Source: Oscillospiraceae bacterium (GTDB lineage: Bacteria; Bacillota; Clostridia; Oscillospirales; Oscillospiraceae). From it: a stretch of DNA of 32,200 nucleotides. The first letter of the stretch is position 1. The number at the start of each line of letters is the position of its first letter. The translations under genes and the position numbers were made by a program. Location: the NCBI GenBank assembly GCA_017437095.1, contig JAFSBW010000082.1, forward strand, positions 1 through 32,200, in the 5' to 3' direction. Below the pieces are notes generated by a model that made no database searches, was not told the DNA's origin, and was given only the letters and a program-made list of their open reading frames with translations. Shown here piece after piece: positions 7,533-15,475 of the stretch.

Positions 7533-8141
7533 ATGGCCAAGCTATACTTTAAATACGGCGCTATGGGCTCCAGCAAGACTGCCCAGGCCCTGATCACAAA
7601 ATACAACTACGAGGAAAACGGCCTGAGCGTCTGGCTGATCAAGCCCAGCGCCGATGTGCGCGACGGCGCTCAAATCCTGCGCAGCCGCATCGGCCTGGAG
7701 GCCGTGGTGGAGGTGATCTCGCCGGAGGCGGATGTGTACAATCTCTACCAGCAGACCCGGCAGGGAAAATGCAATGTGATCATCGCTGACGAGTGCCAGT
7801 TCTTGACCCGCAGCCAGATCGACCAGCTGAGGGCCATCGTGGACGACTATAATATCCCCGTTATGTGCTTCGGCCTGCGCACGGATTTTCTTTGCAACCT
7901 CTTTGAGGGAAGCCGGCGGCTGATGGAGGTGGCGGATACCATCCAGGAGATCAAGACCATTTGCGACTGCGGCGCCAAGGCTACCGTCAACGCCCGTATC
8001 GACGGCCAGGGCCATATCGTTACCCAGGGCGCCCAGGTAGTGCTGGGGGGCAACGACAGCTACATAGCCATGTGCCACAAATGCTGGATCCGCGGCATCC
8101 GGGAGCGCAGGAAGATCAAGCTTCATGGACAAAATGAATGA
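7533..8141 (+). CDS. tdk: Thymidine kinase, type II
   Basis: A 202-residue cytosolic enzyme that phosphorylates thymidine (and deoxyuridine) with ATP for dTMP salvage. The P-loop GAMGSSKT is at 9-16 and the Walker B-like IIADECQF follows near residue 90. Paired cysteines (CDC near 150 and CHKC near 190) fit the structural zinc of type II enzymes. The start is set at 7533 because GGAGGAG ends 7 bases upstream; an ATG two codons earlier is only 1 base from the site. It is the first gene of the nucleoside cluster. Its TGA stop already lies inside the first linker of hairpin array A2. Confidence 0.95.
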   Translation: MAKLYFKYGAMGSSKTAQALITKYNYEENGLSVWLIKPSADVRDGAQILRSRIGLEAVVEVISPEADVYNLYQQTRQGKCNVIIADECQFLTRSQIDQLRAIVDDYNIPVMCFGLRTDFLCNLFEGSRRLMEVADTIQEIKTICDCGAKATVNARIDGQGHIVTQGAQVVLGGNDSYIAMCHKCWIRGIRERRKIKLHGQNE

Positions 8142-8295
8142 ATTGCCCTGCGGGCATGAATTGGCATCGCCATGAATTGCTGATGCATGATTTGCGCTGC
8201 GGCGCATTGGAGAACGGGCAATTCAAATCATGCCGCATAAGCGGCAATTCATGGAGCATTGCGAGAAATCATGGGGTTTACCCCTATTCATTCGC
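8134..8295. repeat. Hairpin-chain array A2 between tdk and deoC
   Basis: Contains GCCC-tgc-GGGC, GGC-atc-GCC, GCGC-tgcg-GCGC, GCCGC-ataa-GCGGC and GGGG-ttta-CCCC, joined by ATGAATTG, ATGATTTG, AATTCATG and AAATCATG. The order is reversed relative to A1: the ATGAATTG units come first. The core at 8247-8276 is identical, base for base, to the core of A3 (11367-11396). It has no T-run, so it should not stop transcription into deoC. Confidence 0.85.
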
Positions 8296-8340
8296 TTCCG
8301 TTTGCAGGAAGTGAAATCTAAAAAAATAAGGAGTAATACT

Positions 8341-9009
8341 ATGGAACTTTCTGAGATCCTCGCCAAGTGCGACCACACTCTGCTTTTGCAGAGCTCTACC
8401 TGGGCCGAGATCAAGGCCATCTGCGATGACGGCATCCAGTATCAAACCGCTTCCGTATGCATCCCCGCCTCTTTTGTAAAGCAGGCCAAGGAATATGTAG
8501 GCGACCGTCTTGCTATCTGCACCGTCATCGGCTTCCCCAACGGCTACTCTACCACCGCCGTTAAGTGCTTCGAGGCCAGCGATGCGGTAGCGGGTGGCGC
8601 TGACGAGATCGATATGGTGATCAACATCGGCTGGGCCAAGGAAGGCAAGTGGGAAGAAATCACCGCCGAGATCGCCGCCATCAAGGCCGCCTGCAAGGGT
8701 AAGCTCTTAAAGGTCATTATCGAAACCTGCCTGCTGACCGACGAGGAGAAGATCGCCCTGTGCAAATGCGTTTCCGTCTCCGGGGCGGATTATATCAAGA
8801 CCTCTACCGGCTTCTCCAAGGCGGGCGCTACCTTCCATGATGTGGAGCTGTTTGCGGCTCATGTTGCGCCCCATGTAAAGATCAAGGCCGCCGGCGGCAT
8901 CTCCAGCCTGGAAGATGCCGAGCGCTTCATCGCCCTGGGCGCTTCCCGCCTGGGCACCAGCCGCATCGTAAAGATCGCCAAAGGCCTAAAAAACGACGGA
9001 ACATACTAA
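8341..9009 (+). CDS. deoC: Deoxyribose-phosphate aldolase
   Basis: A 222-residue class I aldolase that cleaves 2-deoxyribose-5-phosphate to glyceraldehyde-3-phosphate and acetaldehyde, the last step of deoxynucleoside breakdown. By comparison with E. coli DERA, the Schiff-base lysine is K153 in YIKTSTGF and the second lysine is K182 in VKIKAAGGI. The acidic residue is D91 in EIDMVIN. The length is typical. The start at 8341 has AAGGAG 8 bases upstream; the open frame extends further upstream only through the repeat array. It is flanked by tdk and deoD in the same orientation. Confidence 0.96.
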   Translation: MELSEILAKCDHTLLLQSSTWAEIKAICDDGIQYQTASVCIPASFVKQAKEYVGDRLAICTVIGFPNGYSTTAVKCFEASDAVAGGADEIDMVINIGWAKEGKWEEITAEIAAIKAACKGKLLKVIIETCLLTDEEKIALCKCVSVSGADYIKTSTGFSKAGATFHDVELFAAHVAPHVKIKAAGGISSLEDAERFIALGASRLGTSRIVKIAKGLKNDGTY

Positions 9010-9020
9010 ACAAACCACAA

Positions 9021-9110
9021 TTAACACCGTAGGGGCGGCCATTGGCCGTCCGTAGCAGTGCAGCTGTGAATGGCAGCTATTCGGACGAGCGATGCTCGCC
9101 CCTACTGTTA
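9021..9110. repeat. MITE-like 90-bp palindromic element (GTAGGG family) between deoC and deoD
   Basis: The ends are inverted copies: TTAACACCGTAGGGGCG on the left and CGCCCCTACTGTTAA on the right. Inside are two smaller palindromes, GGCGGCCATTGGCCGTCC and GAGCGATGCTC, plus GCAGTGCAG. Other GTAGGG elements of the window have the same end. There is no open reading frame and no T-run. Confidence 0.75.
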
Positions 9111-9149
9111 ACGCCCCAATTAATTGGATAAAACAAGGAGGAAACTACT

Positions 9150-9896
9150 ATGTTAAATATCCCCACTCCCCATATCGCCGCAAAGCCCGGCGATTTTGGC
9201 AAGACCGTTTTGATGCCCGGTGATCCTCTGCGGGCGAAATTTATTGCGGAAAATTTCCTGGAAAACCCCGTGCTGGTGAACAATGTCCGGGGCGTTCAGG
9301 GCCATACCGGCTATTATAAGGGCGTTAAGGTGTCCGTCATGGCTTCCGGCATGGGCATGCCCGCCATCGGCATCTATTCCCACGAGCTGTTCAACGGCTA
9401 CGGCGTGGAGAACATCATCCGGGTTGGCTCTGCCGGCTCTATCCAGGACCATATCAACCTTTACGACATCGTCATCGCCCAGGGCGCCTGCACCGATTCC
9501 AACTGGGCCAAGCAGTTCCACCTGCCCGGCACCTTTGCCCCCATCGCTTCCTATGAGCTGCTGGCAGAGGCCGTCAAAGCCTGCCAGGCCAACGGCGCTA
9601 CCTACCATGTGGGCAATGTGAACTCCTCCGATGTGTTCTACGGCGACCATATCGGCGTGCCCGAGGGCCTGGACAGCGTATACGGCCTGAAAAAGATGGG
9701 CGTTATGGCGCTGGAAATGGAAGCCGCCGCTCTGTATATGAACGCTGCCCGCTACGGCAAGCGGGGCCTTTGCATCTGCACGATTTCCGACCATGTCCTC
9801 AAGGGCGTGGAGACCACCTCCGAGGAGCGCCAGAACTCCTTTACCCAGATGATGAAGGTAGCCCTGGATGTGGCGGTGGCTATGGAGAACAAATAA
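9150..9896 (+). CDS. deoD: Purine nucleoside phosphorylase, DeoD type
   Basis: A 248-residue enzyme that splits purine (deoxy)nucleosides with phosphate into base and (deoxy)ribose-1-phosphate. It closely follows the E. coli hexameric PNP. TPHI near the N-terminus (H8) contributes to the neighbouring active site, and MPGDPLRAKFIAE at 22-34 binds phosphate. ALEMEAAALY holds the ribose-binding Met-Glu, and ISDH carries the catalytic Asp (D214). An AAGGAGG site precedes the ATG. Its products feed deoB and deoC. The stop codon is followed after one base by a hairpin array. Confidence 0.96.
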   Translation: MLNIPTPHIAAKPGDFGKTVLMPGDPLRAKFIAENFLENPVLVNNVRGVQGHTGYYKGVKVSVMASGMGMPAIGIYSHELFNGYGVENIIRVGSAGSIQDHINLYDIVIAQGACTDSNWAKQFHLPGTFAPIASYELLAEAVKACQANGATYHVGNVNSSDVFYGDHIGVPEGLDSVYGLKKMGVMALEMEAAALYMNAARYGKRGLCICTISDHVLKGVETTSEERQNSFTQMMKVALDVAVAMENK

Positions 9897-9897
9897 G

Positions 9898-10089
9898 TCG
9901 ATATAAATCCCTTGCGGGATTTTCCATATTTCCCTTCGGGAATCGATATGTGCTTCGCACCCTATATGCCTGCTTATCGAGAGGGGATTTATAGCGATCG
10001 CGTCACCGCAAGGTGACATATCGAATGCCGTTAGGCATATATCGATTTTGCAAAGCAAAAATATCGAATGGGCAAAGCCCATATATCGA
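9898..10089. repeat. Hairpin-chain array B (CGATAT linkers) between deoD and deoB
   Basis: Hairpins AAATCCC-ttgc-GGGATTT, TTCCC-ttc-GGGAA, GTGC-ttc-GCAC, GTCACC-gcaa-GGTGAC, TGCC-gtta-GGCA, TTTTGC-aaa-GCAAAA and GGGC-aaa-GCCC are separated by TCGATAT/ATATCGA. TATAAATCCC at 9902-9911 is repeated inverted as GGGATTTATA near 9984-9993. Arms differ from unit to unit while linkers stay constant. It is not followed by T-runs. Confidence 0.88.
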
Positions 10090-10162
10090 CAAAAACCAGC
10101 GCTTGGCGACCGTTGAGTATGCCAGGTCTGCCGGGACTGAAATTTTAATATTTGGTGATTCT

Positions 10163-11326
10163 ATGAAACGCGTATTTTTAATTGTATTGGATTCCTGCGG
10201 CTGCGGTGAGCTGCCGGACGCGGAAAGCTTTGGGGATGTAAATGTGCATACCCTGCGCTCCTGCGCCACCAGCGAATTTTTGCGCATCCCAAACCTGCAA
10301 AAGCTGGGCATCGGCAATATCGAAGGCCTGGAATTTCTGGGCAAGACCGATGCCCCTGCCGCTGCCGTAGGCCGTCTGGCAGAAAAGTCCATGGGCAAGG
10401 ATACCACCATCGGCCATTGGGAGATCGCGGGCATCGTATCCCCCGAAGCGCTGCCTACCTACCCTGAGGGCTTCCCGGAGGAGGTCTTAGAGCCTTTCCG
10501 CCAGGCTACCGGCCGGGGCATCCTGGCCAACGCCCCCTGGTCCGGCACAGAGGTGATCCAGGCCTTTGGCGACGAGCATGTGCGCACCGGGAACCTGATC
10601 GTCTACACCTCTGCCGACTCTGTGTTCCAGATCGCCGCCCATGAGAGTGTCGTTCCCCTGGAGCAGCTTTACGAATACTGCCGCATCGCACGCAAGCAGC
10701 TTCACGGCAAGCACGGCGTGGGCCGTGTCATCGCCCGGCCCTTCGTAGGGGAAAGCGGCAGCTATACCAGAACTGCCAACCGCCATGACTACTCCCTGGA
10801 GCCTCCGGCAAGGACGCTGCTGGACGCGGTAAAGGAAGCGGGTAAGGCATCCATCGGCGTGGGCAAGATCTACGACATCTTCGCCGGGGAAGGCATTACC
10901 GAGCATGTGTATAACAAAAGCAATGCCCACGGCATGGCGCATACGGATCATTATGCCGCCCAGGACTTTGAGGGCCTTTGCTTTGTAAACCTGGTGGATT
11001 TCGATTCCCAGTTTGGCCACCGCCGGGATATTGACGGCTACGCCAAGGCCCTTACGGAGTTTGATACCTGGCTGGGGCAGTTCCTCCCCAAGCTGGGCCG
11101 GGAGGATGTGCTGATGATCACCGCCGACCACGGCTGCGACCCCGGCTACACCGCCACCACCGACCACACCCGGGAGTATGTACCCCTGATCGTGGCCGGC
11201 CCCAAGGTAAAGCCCGTAAACCTGGGCACAAGGCAGAGCTTTGCGGACATCGCCGCCACCGTGGCCCAAATGCTGGATGTAGAGCTGGAAACCCCCGGCG
11301 AGAGCTTCGCCGGAGAGATTCTTTAA
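10163..11326 (+). CDS. deoB: Phosphopentomutase
   Basis: A 387-residue metalloenzyme of the alkaline phosphatase superfamily. It interconverts (deoxy)ribose-1-phosphate and -5-phosphate, linking DeoD to DeoC. Metal and catalytic motifs are all present: VLDSCGCGELPDA (D10), GKDTTIGHWE (phospho-threonine probably T81), NLVDFDSQFGH, ITADHGCDP and TDHTREY. The length fits the family. The start at 10163 (MKRVFLIVLD) has only a weak GGTGA site, unusual beside the strong sites of its neighbours. The open frame upstream is repeat DNA. It lies between two hairpin arrays. Confidence 0.95.
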   Translation: MKRVFLIVLDSCGCGELPDAESFGDVNVHTLRSCATSEFLRIPNLQKLGIGNIEGLEFLGKTDAPAAAVGRLAEKSMGKDTTIGHWEIAGIVSPEALPTYPEGFPEEVLEPFRQATGRGILANAPWSGTEVIQAFGDEHVRTGNLIVYTSADSVFQIAAHESVVPLEQLYEYCRIARKQLHGKHGVGRVIARPFVGESGSYTRTANRHDYSLEPPARTLLDAVKEAGKASIGVGKIYDIFAGEGITEHVYNKSNAHGMAHTDHYAAQDFEGLCFVNLVDFDSQFGHRRDIDGYAKALTEFDTWLGQFLPKLGREDVLMITADHGCDPGYTATTDHTREYVPLIVAGPKVKPVNLGTRQSFADIAATVAQMLDVELETPGESFAGEIL

Positions 11327-11350
11327 TAACGGATAGCGGGGAGCGGAAAA

Positions 11351-11520
11351 ATGATGCAAAGCATCTATTCATGGAGCATTGCGAGAAATCATGGGGCGCA
11401 GCCCCAATTCATGACACATAGTGTCAAATCATTTATTGTTTTGATGAATTGCCCTTTGGGCATGAATTGCCTAACGGCATGATTTGCATGGCTGCATGAA
11501 TTGCCTGACGGCATGATGTT
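11351..11520. repeat. Hairpin-chain array A3 between deoB and cdd
   Basis: Units GATGC-aaa-GCATC, GGGGC-gca-GCCCC, GACAC-atag-TGTC, GCCC-ttt-GGGC, GCC-taac-GGC, GCA-tggc-TGC and GCC-tgac-GGC are joined by ATTCATG/AAATCATG on the left and ATGAATTG/ATGATTTG on the right. The linker orientation flips near 11425-11445. The core 11367-11396 equals that of A2. The cdd ribosome binding site follows within 10 bases of the end. Confidence 0.87.
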
Positions 11521-11537
11521 ATGATAAGGAGGCAATT

Positions 11538-11945
11538 ATGAATCCAGAAAAACTCTGCGAGCTGGCCAAGGAGGCTATGGAGCATGCTTATGTGCCCTAT
11601 TCCGGCTACAAGGTAGGCGCGGCGCTGCTGTGCGGCGATGGCAGCGTTTACCAGGGCTGCAACATTGAAAACGCCGCCTATAGCCCAACCAACTGCGCCG
11701 AGCGCACCGCGTTTTTTAAGGCGGTGTACGACGGCCACCGCGCCTTTGAGGCCATCGCCGTGTGCGGCGGCAAGAATGGCGTGATCACCGGGGCGTTCCC
11801 CCCCTGCGGCGTATGCCGCCAGGTGATGCGGGAATTTTGCGGCGATGATTTCAAGGTCTACCTGGTCAATGCCCAGGGCTTCGAAGCGCTCACTCTGGCG
11901 GAGCTGCTGCCCCATTCCTTCAGCGCCCAGGAACATATGGGATAA
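11538..11945 (+). CDS. cdd: Cytidine deaminase
   Basis: A 135-residue homotetrameric-type enzyme that deaminates cytidine and deoxycytidine to uridine and deoxyuridine. The zinc and catalytic motif NCAE gives ligand C53 and proton shuttle E55. PPCGVC gives ligands C90 and C93. The substrate loop CNIENAAY is at 41-48. AAGGAGG sits 6 bases before the ATG. It closes the salvage gene run; the next promoter lies about 55 bases beyond its stop. Confidence 0.96.
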   Translation: MNPEKLCELAKEAMEHAYVPYSGYKVGAALLCGDGSVYQGCNIENAAYSPTNCAERTAFFKAVYDGHRAFEAIAVCGGKNGVITGAFPPCGVCRQVMREFCGDDFKVYLVNAQGFEALTLAELLPHSFSAQEHMG

Positions 11946-11999
11946 TGCTGAAAAATGGCGGGATTTGCTTGTGAAATTTGCCAATTTTTACAGCAAGCC

Positions 12000-12028
12000 T
12001 TGCATTTTATTGGAAACTGCGGTATAAT
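12000..12028 (+). promoter_or_regulatory. Sigma-A promoter of the BMP lipoprotein gene
   Basis: TTGCAT at 12000-12005 and a perfect TATAAT at 12023-12028 are separated by 17 bases. The leader to the ATG at 12083 is about 48 bases and shows no obvious riboswitch. Confidence 0.85.
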
Positions 12029-12082
12029 CACCCATGGTATCGTATACCGAGTATTCATTCTAAATTTATGGAGGAATAAAAC

Positions 12083-13204
12083 ATGAAGAAGATTCTTGCA
12101 CTTGTTCTGGCTGTTCTCATGGTTGCCGCTATGTTCGCAGGCTGCGCCAAGAAGGGCGAGGATAAGACTGCCGCTACCGGCTATGACTACGAAGCCATCC
12201 CCAACGAAATGACTTCCGAAGACGGCAAGTACCAGATCGCTCTGGTTACCGACGTAGGCGACCTGCTGGACAAGTCCTTCAACCAGGGTACATGGGAAGG
12301 CCTGAAGCGCTACGCCAGCGAGAACGGCAAGAGCTATAAGTACTATCAGCCCGCCAACGGCGCCAACGCTACCACTGCTGACCGCTACGAGGCTATGAAG
12401 GCTGCCGCTACCAACGGCGCTGAGATCATCATTGCCCCCGGCTTCCTGCAGGCTGACGCTCTGGCCCAGGCCGCTGCTGAGTTCCCCGAGGTCAAGTTCG
12501 TATTCATCGACGGCTGGGATCTGGGCCTGCCCAACATCATGGCTATCGACTTCCAGGAAGAGCAGTCCGGCTACCTGGCTGGCTACGCTGCCGTTAAGGA
12601 AGGCTACACCAAGCTGGGCTACACCGGCGGTGGCGCCGGCACCAACCCCGCCTGCTGCCGTTTCGGCTACGGCTATGTACAGGGCGCTCAGGCCGCTGCT
12701 GCTGAGCTGGGCATCACTGTTGACATCAAGTACTCCTACAACTACGGCGCTTCCTTCTCCGCTTCTCCCGAGCTGCAGACCATGCTGGACGGCTGGTATG
12801 CTACCGGCACCGAAGTGATCTTCGCCTGCGGCGGTTCTATGTGCCAGTCTGCTTTCGCAGCTGCCGGCGCTAACGACGGCAAGGTCATCGGCGTTGACGT
12901 TGACCAGTCCAGCCAGTCCGACAGCGTTATCACCTCCGCTACCAAGGGCCTGCGTGAGGCTGTTATGATCGCCTGCGGCGATTTCTATAACGGCAAGTGG
13001 GCCGGCGGCCAGAAGACCCTGGGCGCTAAGGACGATGCTGTTGGCCTGCCCACCGAGACCTGGAGCCTGGAGAAGTTCACCCTGGACGACTACAACGCCC
13101 TGTTCGCTTCCCTGAAGGACGGCACCGTTGTTGTTGACAGAGCTTACGACACCGGCCTGAAGAACGAGGCATTTGCCAACGTTAACCTGGAGATCATTGA
13201 GTAA
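12083..13204 (+). CDS. nupN: BMP-family nucleoside-binding lipoprotein of an ABC importer
   Basis: A 373-residue extracytoplasmic lipoprotein. The signal peptide (KKILALVLAVLMVAAM) ends in lipobox FAGC with Cys21 as the lipidation site. The rest is a basic-membrane-protein / PnrA-like fold (IALVTDVGDLLDKSFNQGTWEG near residue 54, VIGVDVDQSS near 270). This family binds nucleosides for NupOPQ/YufOPQ-type importers (family knowledge). GGAGG lies 9 bases before the ATG. Codons are richer in GCT and GTT than in neighbouring genes, which suggests high expression. It has its own promoter and terminator, so it is made apart from the ATPase and permeases downstream. The symbol is by analogy with B. 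subtilis. Confidence 0.9.
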   Translation: MKKILALVLAVLMVAAMFAGCAKKGEDKTAATGYDYEAIPNEMTSEDGKYQIALVTDVGDLLDKSFNQGTWEGLKRYASENGKSYKYYQPANGANATTADRYEAMKAAATNGAEIIIAPGFLQADALAQAAAEFPEVKFVFIDGWDLGLPNIMAIDFQEEQSGYLAGYAAVKEGYTKLGYTGGGAGTNPACCRFGYGYVQGAQAAAAELGITVDIKYSYNYGASFSASPELQTMLDGWYATGTEVIFACGGSMCQSAFAAAGANDGKVIGVDVDQSSQSDSVITSATKGLREAVMIACGDFYNGKWAGGQKTLGAKDDAVGLPTETWSLEKFTLDDYNALFASLKDGTVVVDRAYDTGLKNEAFANVNLEIIE

Positions 13205-13221
13205 TCCTTCACAATACTTAT

Positions 13222-13253
13222 AAAAAGCGGAGAGCTTCGGCTCTCCGCTTTTT
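13222..13253. terminator. Intrinsic terminator after the BMP gene
   Basis: AAAAAGCGGAGAGC, loop TTCG, GCTCTCCGCTTTTT: a perfect stem with a UUCG-type loop and T5. It separates the abundant binding-protein message from the ABC genes 680 bases downstream. Confidence 0.93.
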
Positions 13254-13285
13254 CAATTGACAATTGACGATTGACAATTGACAAT
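13254..13285. repeat. Heptamer tandem repeat, CAATTGA type
   Basis: CAATTGA, CAATTGA, CGATTGA and CAATTGA follow one another, plus a partial fifth unit. It begins inside the T-tail of the terminator before it. The period is exactly seven. Confidence 0.88.
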
Positions 13286-13297
13286 GATGGCAGATAT

Positions 13298-13332
13298 GGA
13301 GATTGGAGATTTGAGAGTGGAGAGTGAAGATT
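13298..13332. repeat. Heptamer tandem repeat, GGAGATT/GAGAGTG type
   Basis: GGAGATT, GGAGATT, TGAGAGT, GGAGAGT and GAAGATT follow one another at period seven. A short inverted counterpart, TTCAATC twice, lies at about 13348-13361. The same family occurs at 25144-25171 and 25297-25379. Confidence 0.8.
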
Positions 13333-13377
13333 TCCCTAGCTCAACGCTTCAATCTTCAATCTGTTATCCCGCAATCC

Positions 13378-13700
13378 GGCGGCAGACGGTTTATGCGCGT
13401 AGGGGACGGGTTTCCCGTCCCGTGGCAGTGCAGCCATTGTCGGCACATATTCGGCGGCTTTGGTAAACAATGAATAATGAAGCCGCGTTGCTGATGAATA
13501 ATGAATAATTGCGGTATCCGCTGCGCGGATGGATCCAAATATTATTTGGAATTTACAATTAAGGCGCGCGGCGGAAATTTGGGAAAAGGCCCGTCGGGGA
13601 CGCCGGGCCCTACATTCGTTGCCGGCAGTTCTTCCGTGACCGTAGGGACAGCCCTCCCGGGCTGTCCGTGGCAGTAGGATTTTGCTGAGCAGCCATTCGG
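13378..13700. repeat. Mosaic of GTAGGG palindromes and other repeats upstream of nupO
   Basis: In order: GGCAGACGGT at 13381, then an 8-base spacer, then the palindrome GTAGGGGACGGG-TTT-CCCGTCCC-GTGGCAG at 13399-13428. Next are two GAATAAT heptamers at 13496-13509 and a 24-base block GCGGTAT...GGATGGAT at 13511, which recurs with one change at 24248. Then come GGCCCG...CGGGCC near 13588-13609 and a second palindrome GTAGGGACAGCCC...GTGGCAG at 13642-13674. No gene is visible between 13205 and 13934. Bases 13701-13858 hold only GC-rich low-order palindromes. Confidence 0.75.
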
Positions 13701-13858
13701 CGGCAGACCCTCTCCGCCCAGTGTGCGCACTGGGCACCTCTCCCAAGGGGAGAGGCAGCCGCCCTACGGTGGGTGCGGCGCAGGCAGGCAATGATGGGCA
13801 GCGGGCGGGGTAAACTGGCGAATGTGTCAAAAAACGGAAAAGCGGCCAAACAAATTTA

Positions 13859-13887
13859 TTGCTTTTTCTCCAAAGCGATGCTACAAT
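13859..13887 (+). promoter_or_regulatory. Sigma-A promoter of nupO-nupP-nupQ
   Basis: TTGCTT at 13859-13864 and TACAAT at 13882-13887 are separated by 17 bases. The start near 13894 gives a leader of about 40 bases containing the AAGGAGGG site of nupO. Confidence 0.75.
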
Positions 13888-13934
13888 TATTTTCAGAGAT
13901 CCGCAAAAGATTATGGAAGGAGGGCAAGTAGATT

Positions 13935-15473
13935 ATGAACAGCGAATACATAATCGAAATGCTCAACATCAGAAAAGAGTTCCCCGGCATCGTTGCCAAC
14001 GACGATATTACCCTGCAGCTGCGCAAGGGTGAGATCCATGCCCTTTTGGGCGAAAACGGCGCCGGTAAATCTACGCTGATGAGCGTTCTGTTCGGCCTGT
14101 ATCAGCCGGAAGCCGGCGTGATCAAGAAGAACGGCCAGGTTGTTAAGATCAACAACCCCAACGACGCCACCGCTTTGGAGATCGGCATGGTGCATCAGCA
14201 TTTTAAGCTGGTAGATGTGTTTACCGTTATGGACAATATCATCCTGGGCGCGGAGGATTCCAAGCTGGGCTTCCTGCAGCGCAAAAAGGCCCGCAAAAAG
14301 GTAGAAGAGCTGTCCAAGCGGTACAATCTGAATGTAGACCTGGACGCCAAGGTGGAGGATATTTCCGTAGGTATGCAGCAGCGTACCGAGATCCTCAAGA
14401 TGCTCTACCGGGACAATGAGATCCTGATCTTTGACGAGCCCACCGCCGTGCTTACCCCCCAGGAGATCGACGAGCTTATGGAGATCATGCGGGGCTTTGC
14501 CAAGGAGGGCAAGTCCATCCTGTTCATTACCCACAAGCTTAACGAGATCATGGCGGTAGCCGACCGGGTGAGCGTTCTGCGCAAGGGTAAGTATATCGGC
14601 ACGGTGGAAACCAAGAACACCACCAAGCAGGAGCTTTCCAACATGATGGTAGGCCGCCCGGTGCAGCTGGAGGTGCAGAAAGCGCCTTCCAACCCCGGCG
14701 AGGTGGTGCTCTCTGTGCAGGGGCTTACCGTGCCCAGCAAGCTGCATAAGAACAACGCCGTTAAGGGCGTCAGCTTCCAGGTGCGCAAGGGTGAGATCGT
14801 GTGCATCGCCGGCATCGACGGCAACGGCCAGAGCGAGCTGGTCTATGGCCTGACGGGCCTGGAAAAGGCCTCCGGCGGCAAGGTCACCCTTTGCGGCAAG
14901 GATATCAGCAAGGCTTCCATCCGGGGCCGCGCCAACGCCGGCATGAGCCATATCCCTGAGGACCGGCATAAGCACGGCCTGGTGCTGGATTTCACCCTGG
15001 AGCAGAACCTGGTGCTGCAGGATTTCCAGGACGAGCGCTTCCAGAAGCTGGGCTTTATCAATTCCGGCGCTATTCGGGAATATTCCGAAAAGCTTATTGA
15101 GCAGTTTGATGTCCGCTCCGGCCAGGGCGCGGTTACCGCCGCCCGGAGCATGTCCGGCGGCAACCAGCAGAAGGCCATCATCGCCCGGGAGCTGGACCGC
15201 AACAAGGAGCTTATCATTGCCGTGCAGCCCACCCGCGGCCTGGATGTGGGCGCCATCGAGTATATCCACGGCCAGCTGGTAGCCCAGCGGGATGCGGGCA
15301 AGGCTGTGCTGCTGGTATCCCTGGAGCTGGACGAGGTGATGAACCTTTCCGACCGGATCCTCGTTATGTACGAAGGCGAGATCGTAGGCGAGCTGGACCC
15401 CAAGAAGACCACCGTGCAGGAGCTGGGCCTTTACATGGCCGGCGCCAAGCGGGATAACGAGCAGGAGGTGTGA
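13935..15473 (+). CDS. nupO: Nucleoside ABC importer, tandem ATPase subunit
   Basis: A 512-residue cytoplasmic ATPase with two ABC domains, of the sugar/nucleoside (CUT2-like) class. Domain 1 is intact: Walker A GENGAGKS at 39-46, signature SVGMQQR, Walker B FDEP with E168. Domain 2 is altered: its P-loop reads GIDGNGQSE near 293-301 and its Walker B is [10 protein letters not shown], with Q431 in place of the catalytic Glu. The SGGNQQK signature is kept. This asymmetry is usual in the YufO/NupO family (family knowledge). AAGGAGGG precedes the ATG. The stop is 2 bases before the nupP start. The symbol follows B. subtilis. Confidence 0.9.
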   Translation: MNSEYIIEMLNIRKEFPGIVANDDITLQLRKGEIHALLGENGAGKSTLMSVLFGLYQPEAGVIKKNGQVVKINNPNDATALEIGMVHQHFKLVDVFTVMDNIILGAEDSKLGFLQRKKARKKVEELSKRYNLNVDLDAKVEDISVGMQQRTEILKMLYRDNEILIFDEPTAVLTPQEIDELMEIMRGFAKEGKSILFITHKLNEIMAVADRVSVLRKGKYIGTVETKNTTKQELSNMMVGRPVQLEVQKAPSNPGEVVLSVQGLTVPSKLHKNNAVKGVSFQVRKGEIVCIAGIDGNGQSELVYGLTGLEKASGGKVTLCGKDISKASIRGRANAGMSHIPEDRHKHGLVLDFTLEQNLVLQDFQDERFQKLGFINSGAIREYSEKLIEQFDVRSGQGAVTAARSMSGGNQQKAIIARELDRNKELIIAVQPTRGLDVGAIEYIHGQLVAQRDAGKAVLLVSLELDEVMNLSDRILVMYEGEIVGELDPKKTTVQELGLYMAGAKRDNEQEV

Positions 15474-15475
15474 GC

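Noticed and set aside
8142..8340. Intrinsic terminators inside the hairpin arrays of the nucleoside cluster.
   Set aside because: No stem in arrays A2, A3 or B is followed by a T-run, and stems are mostly only 3-7 bp.
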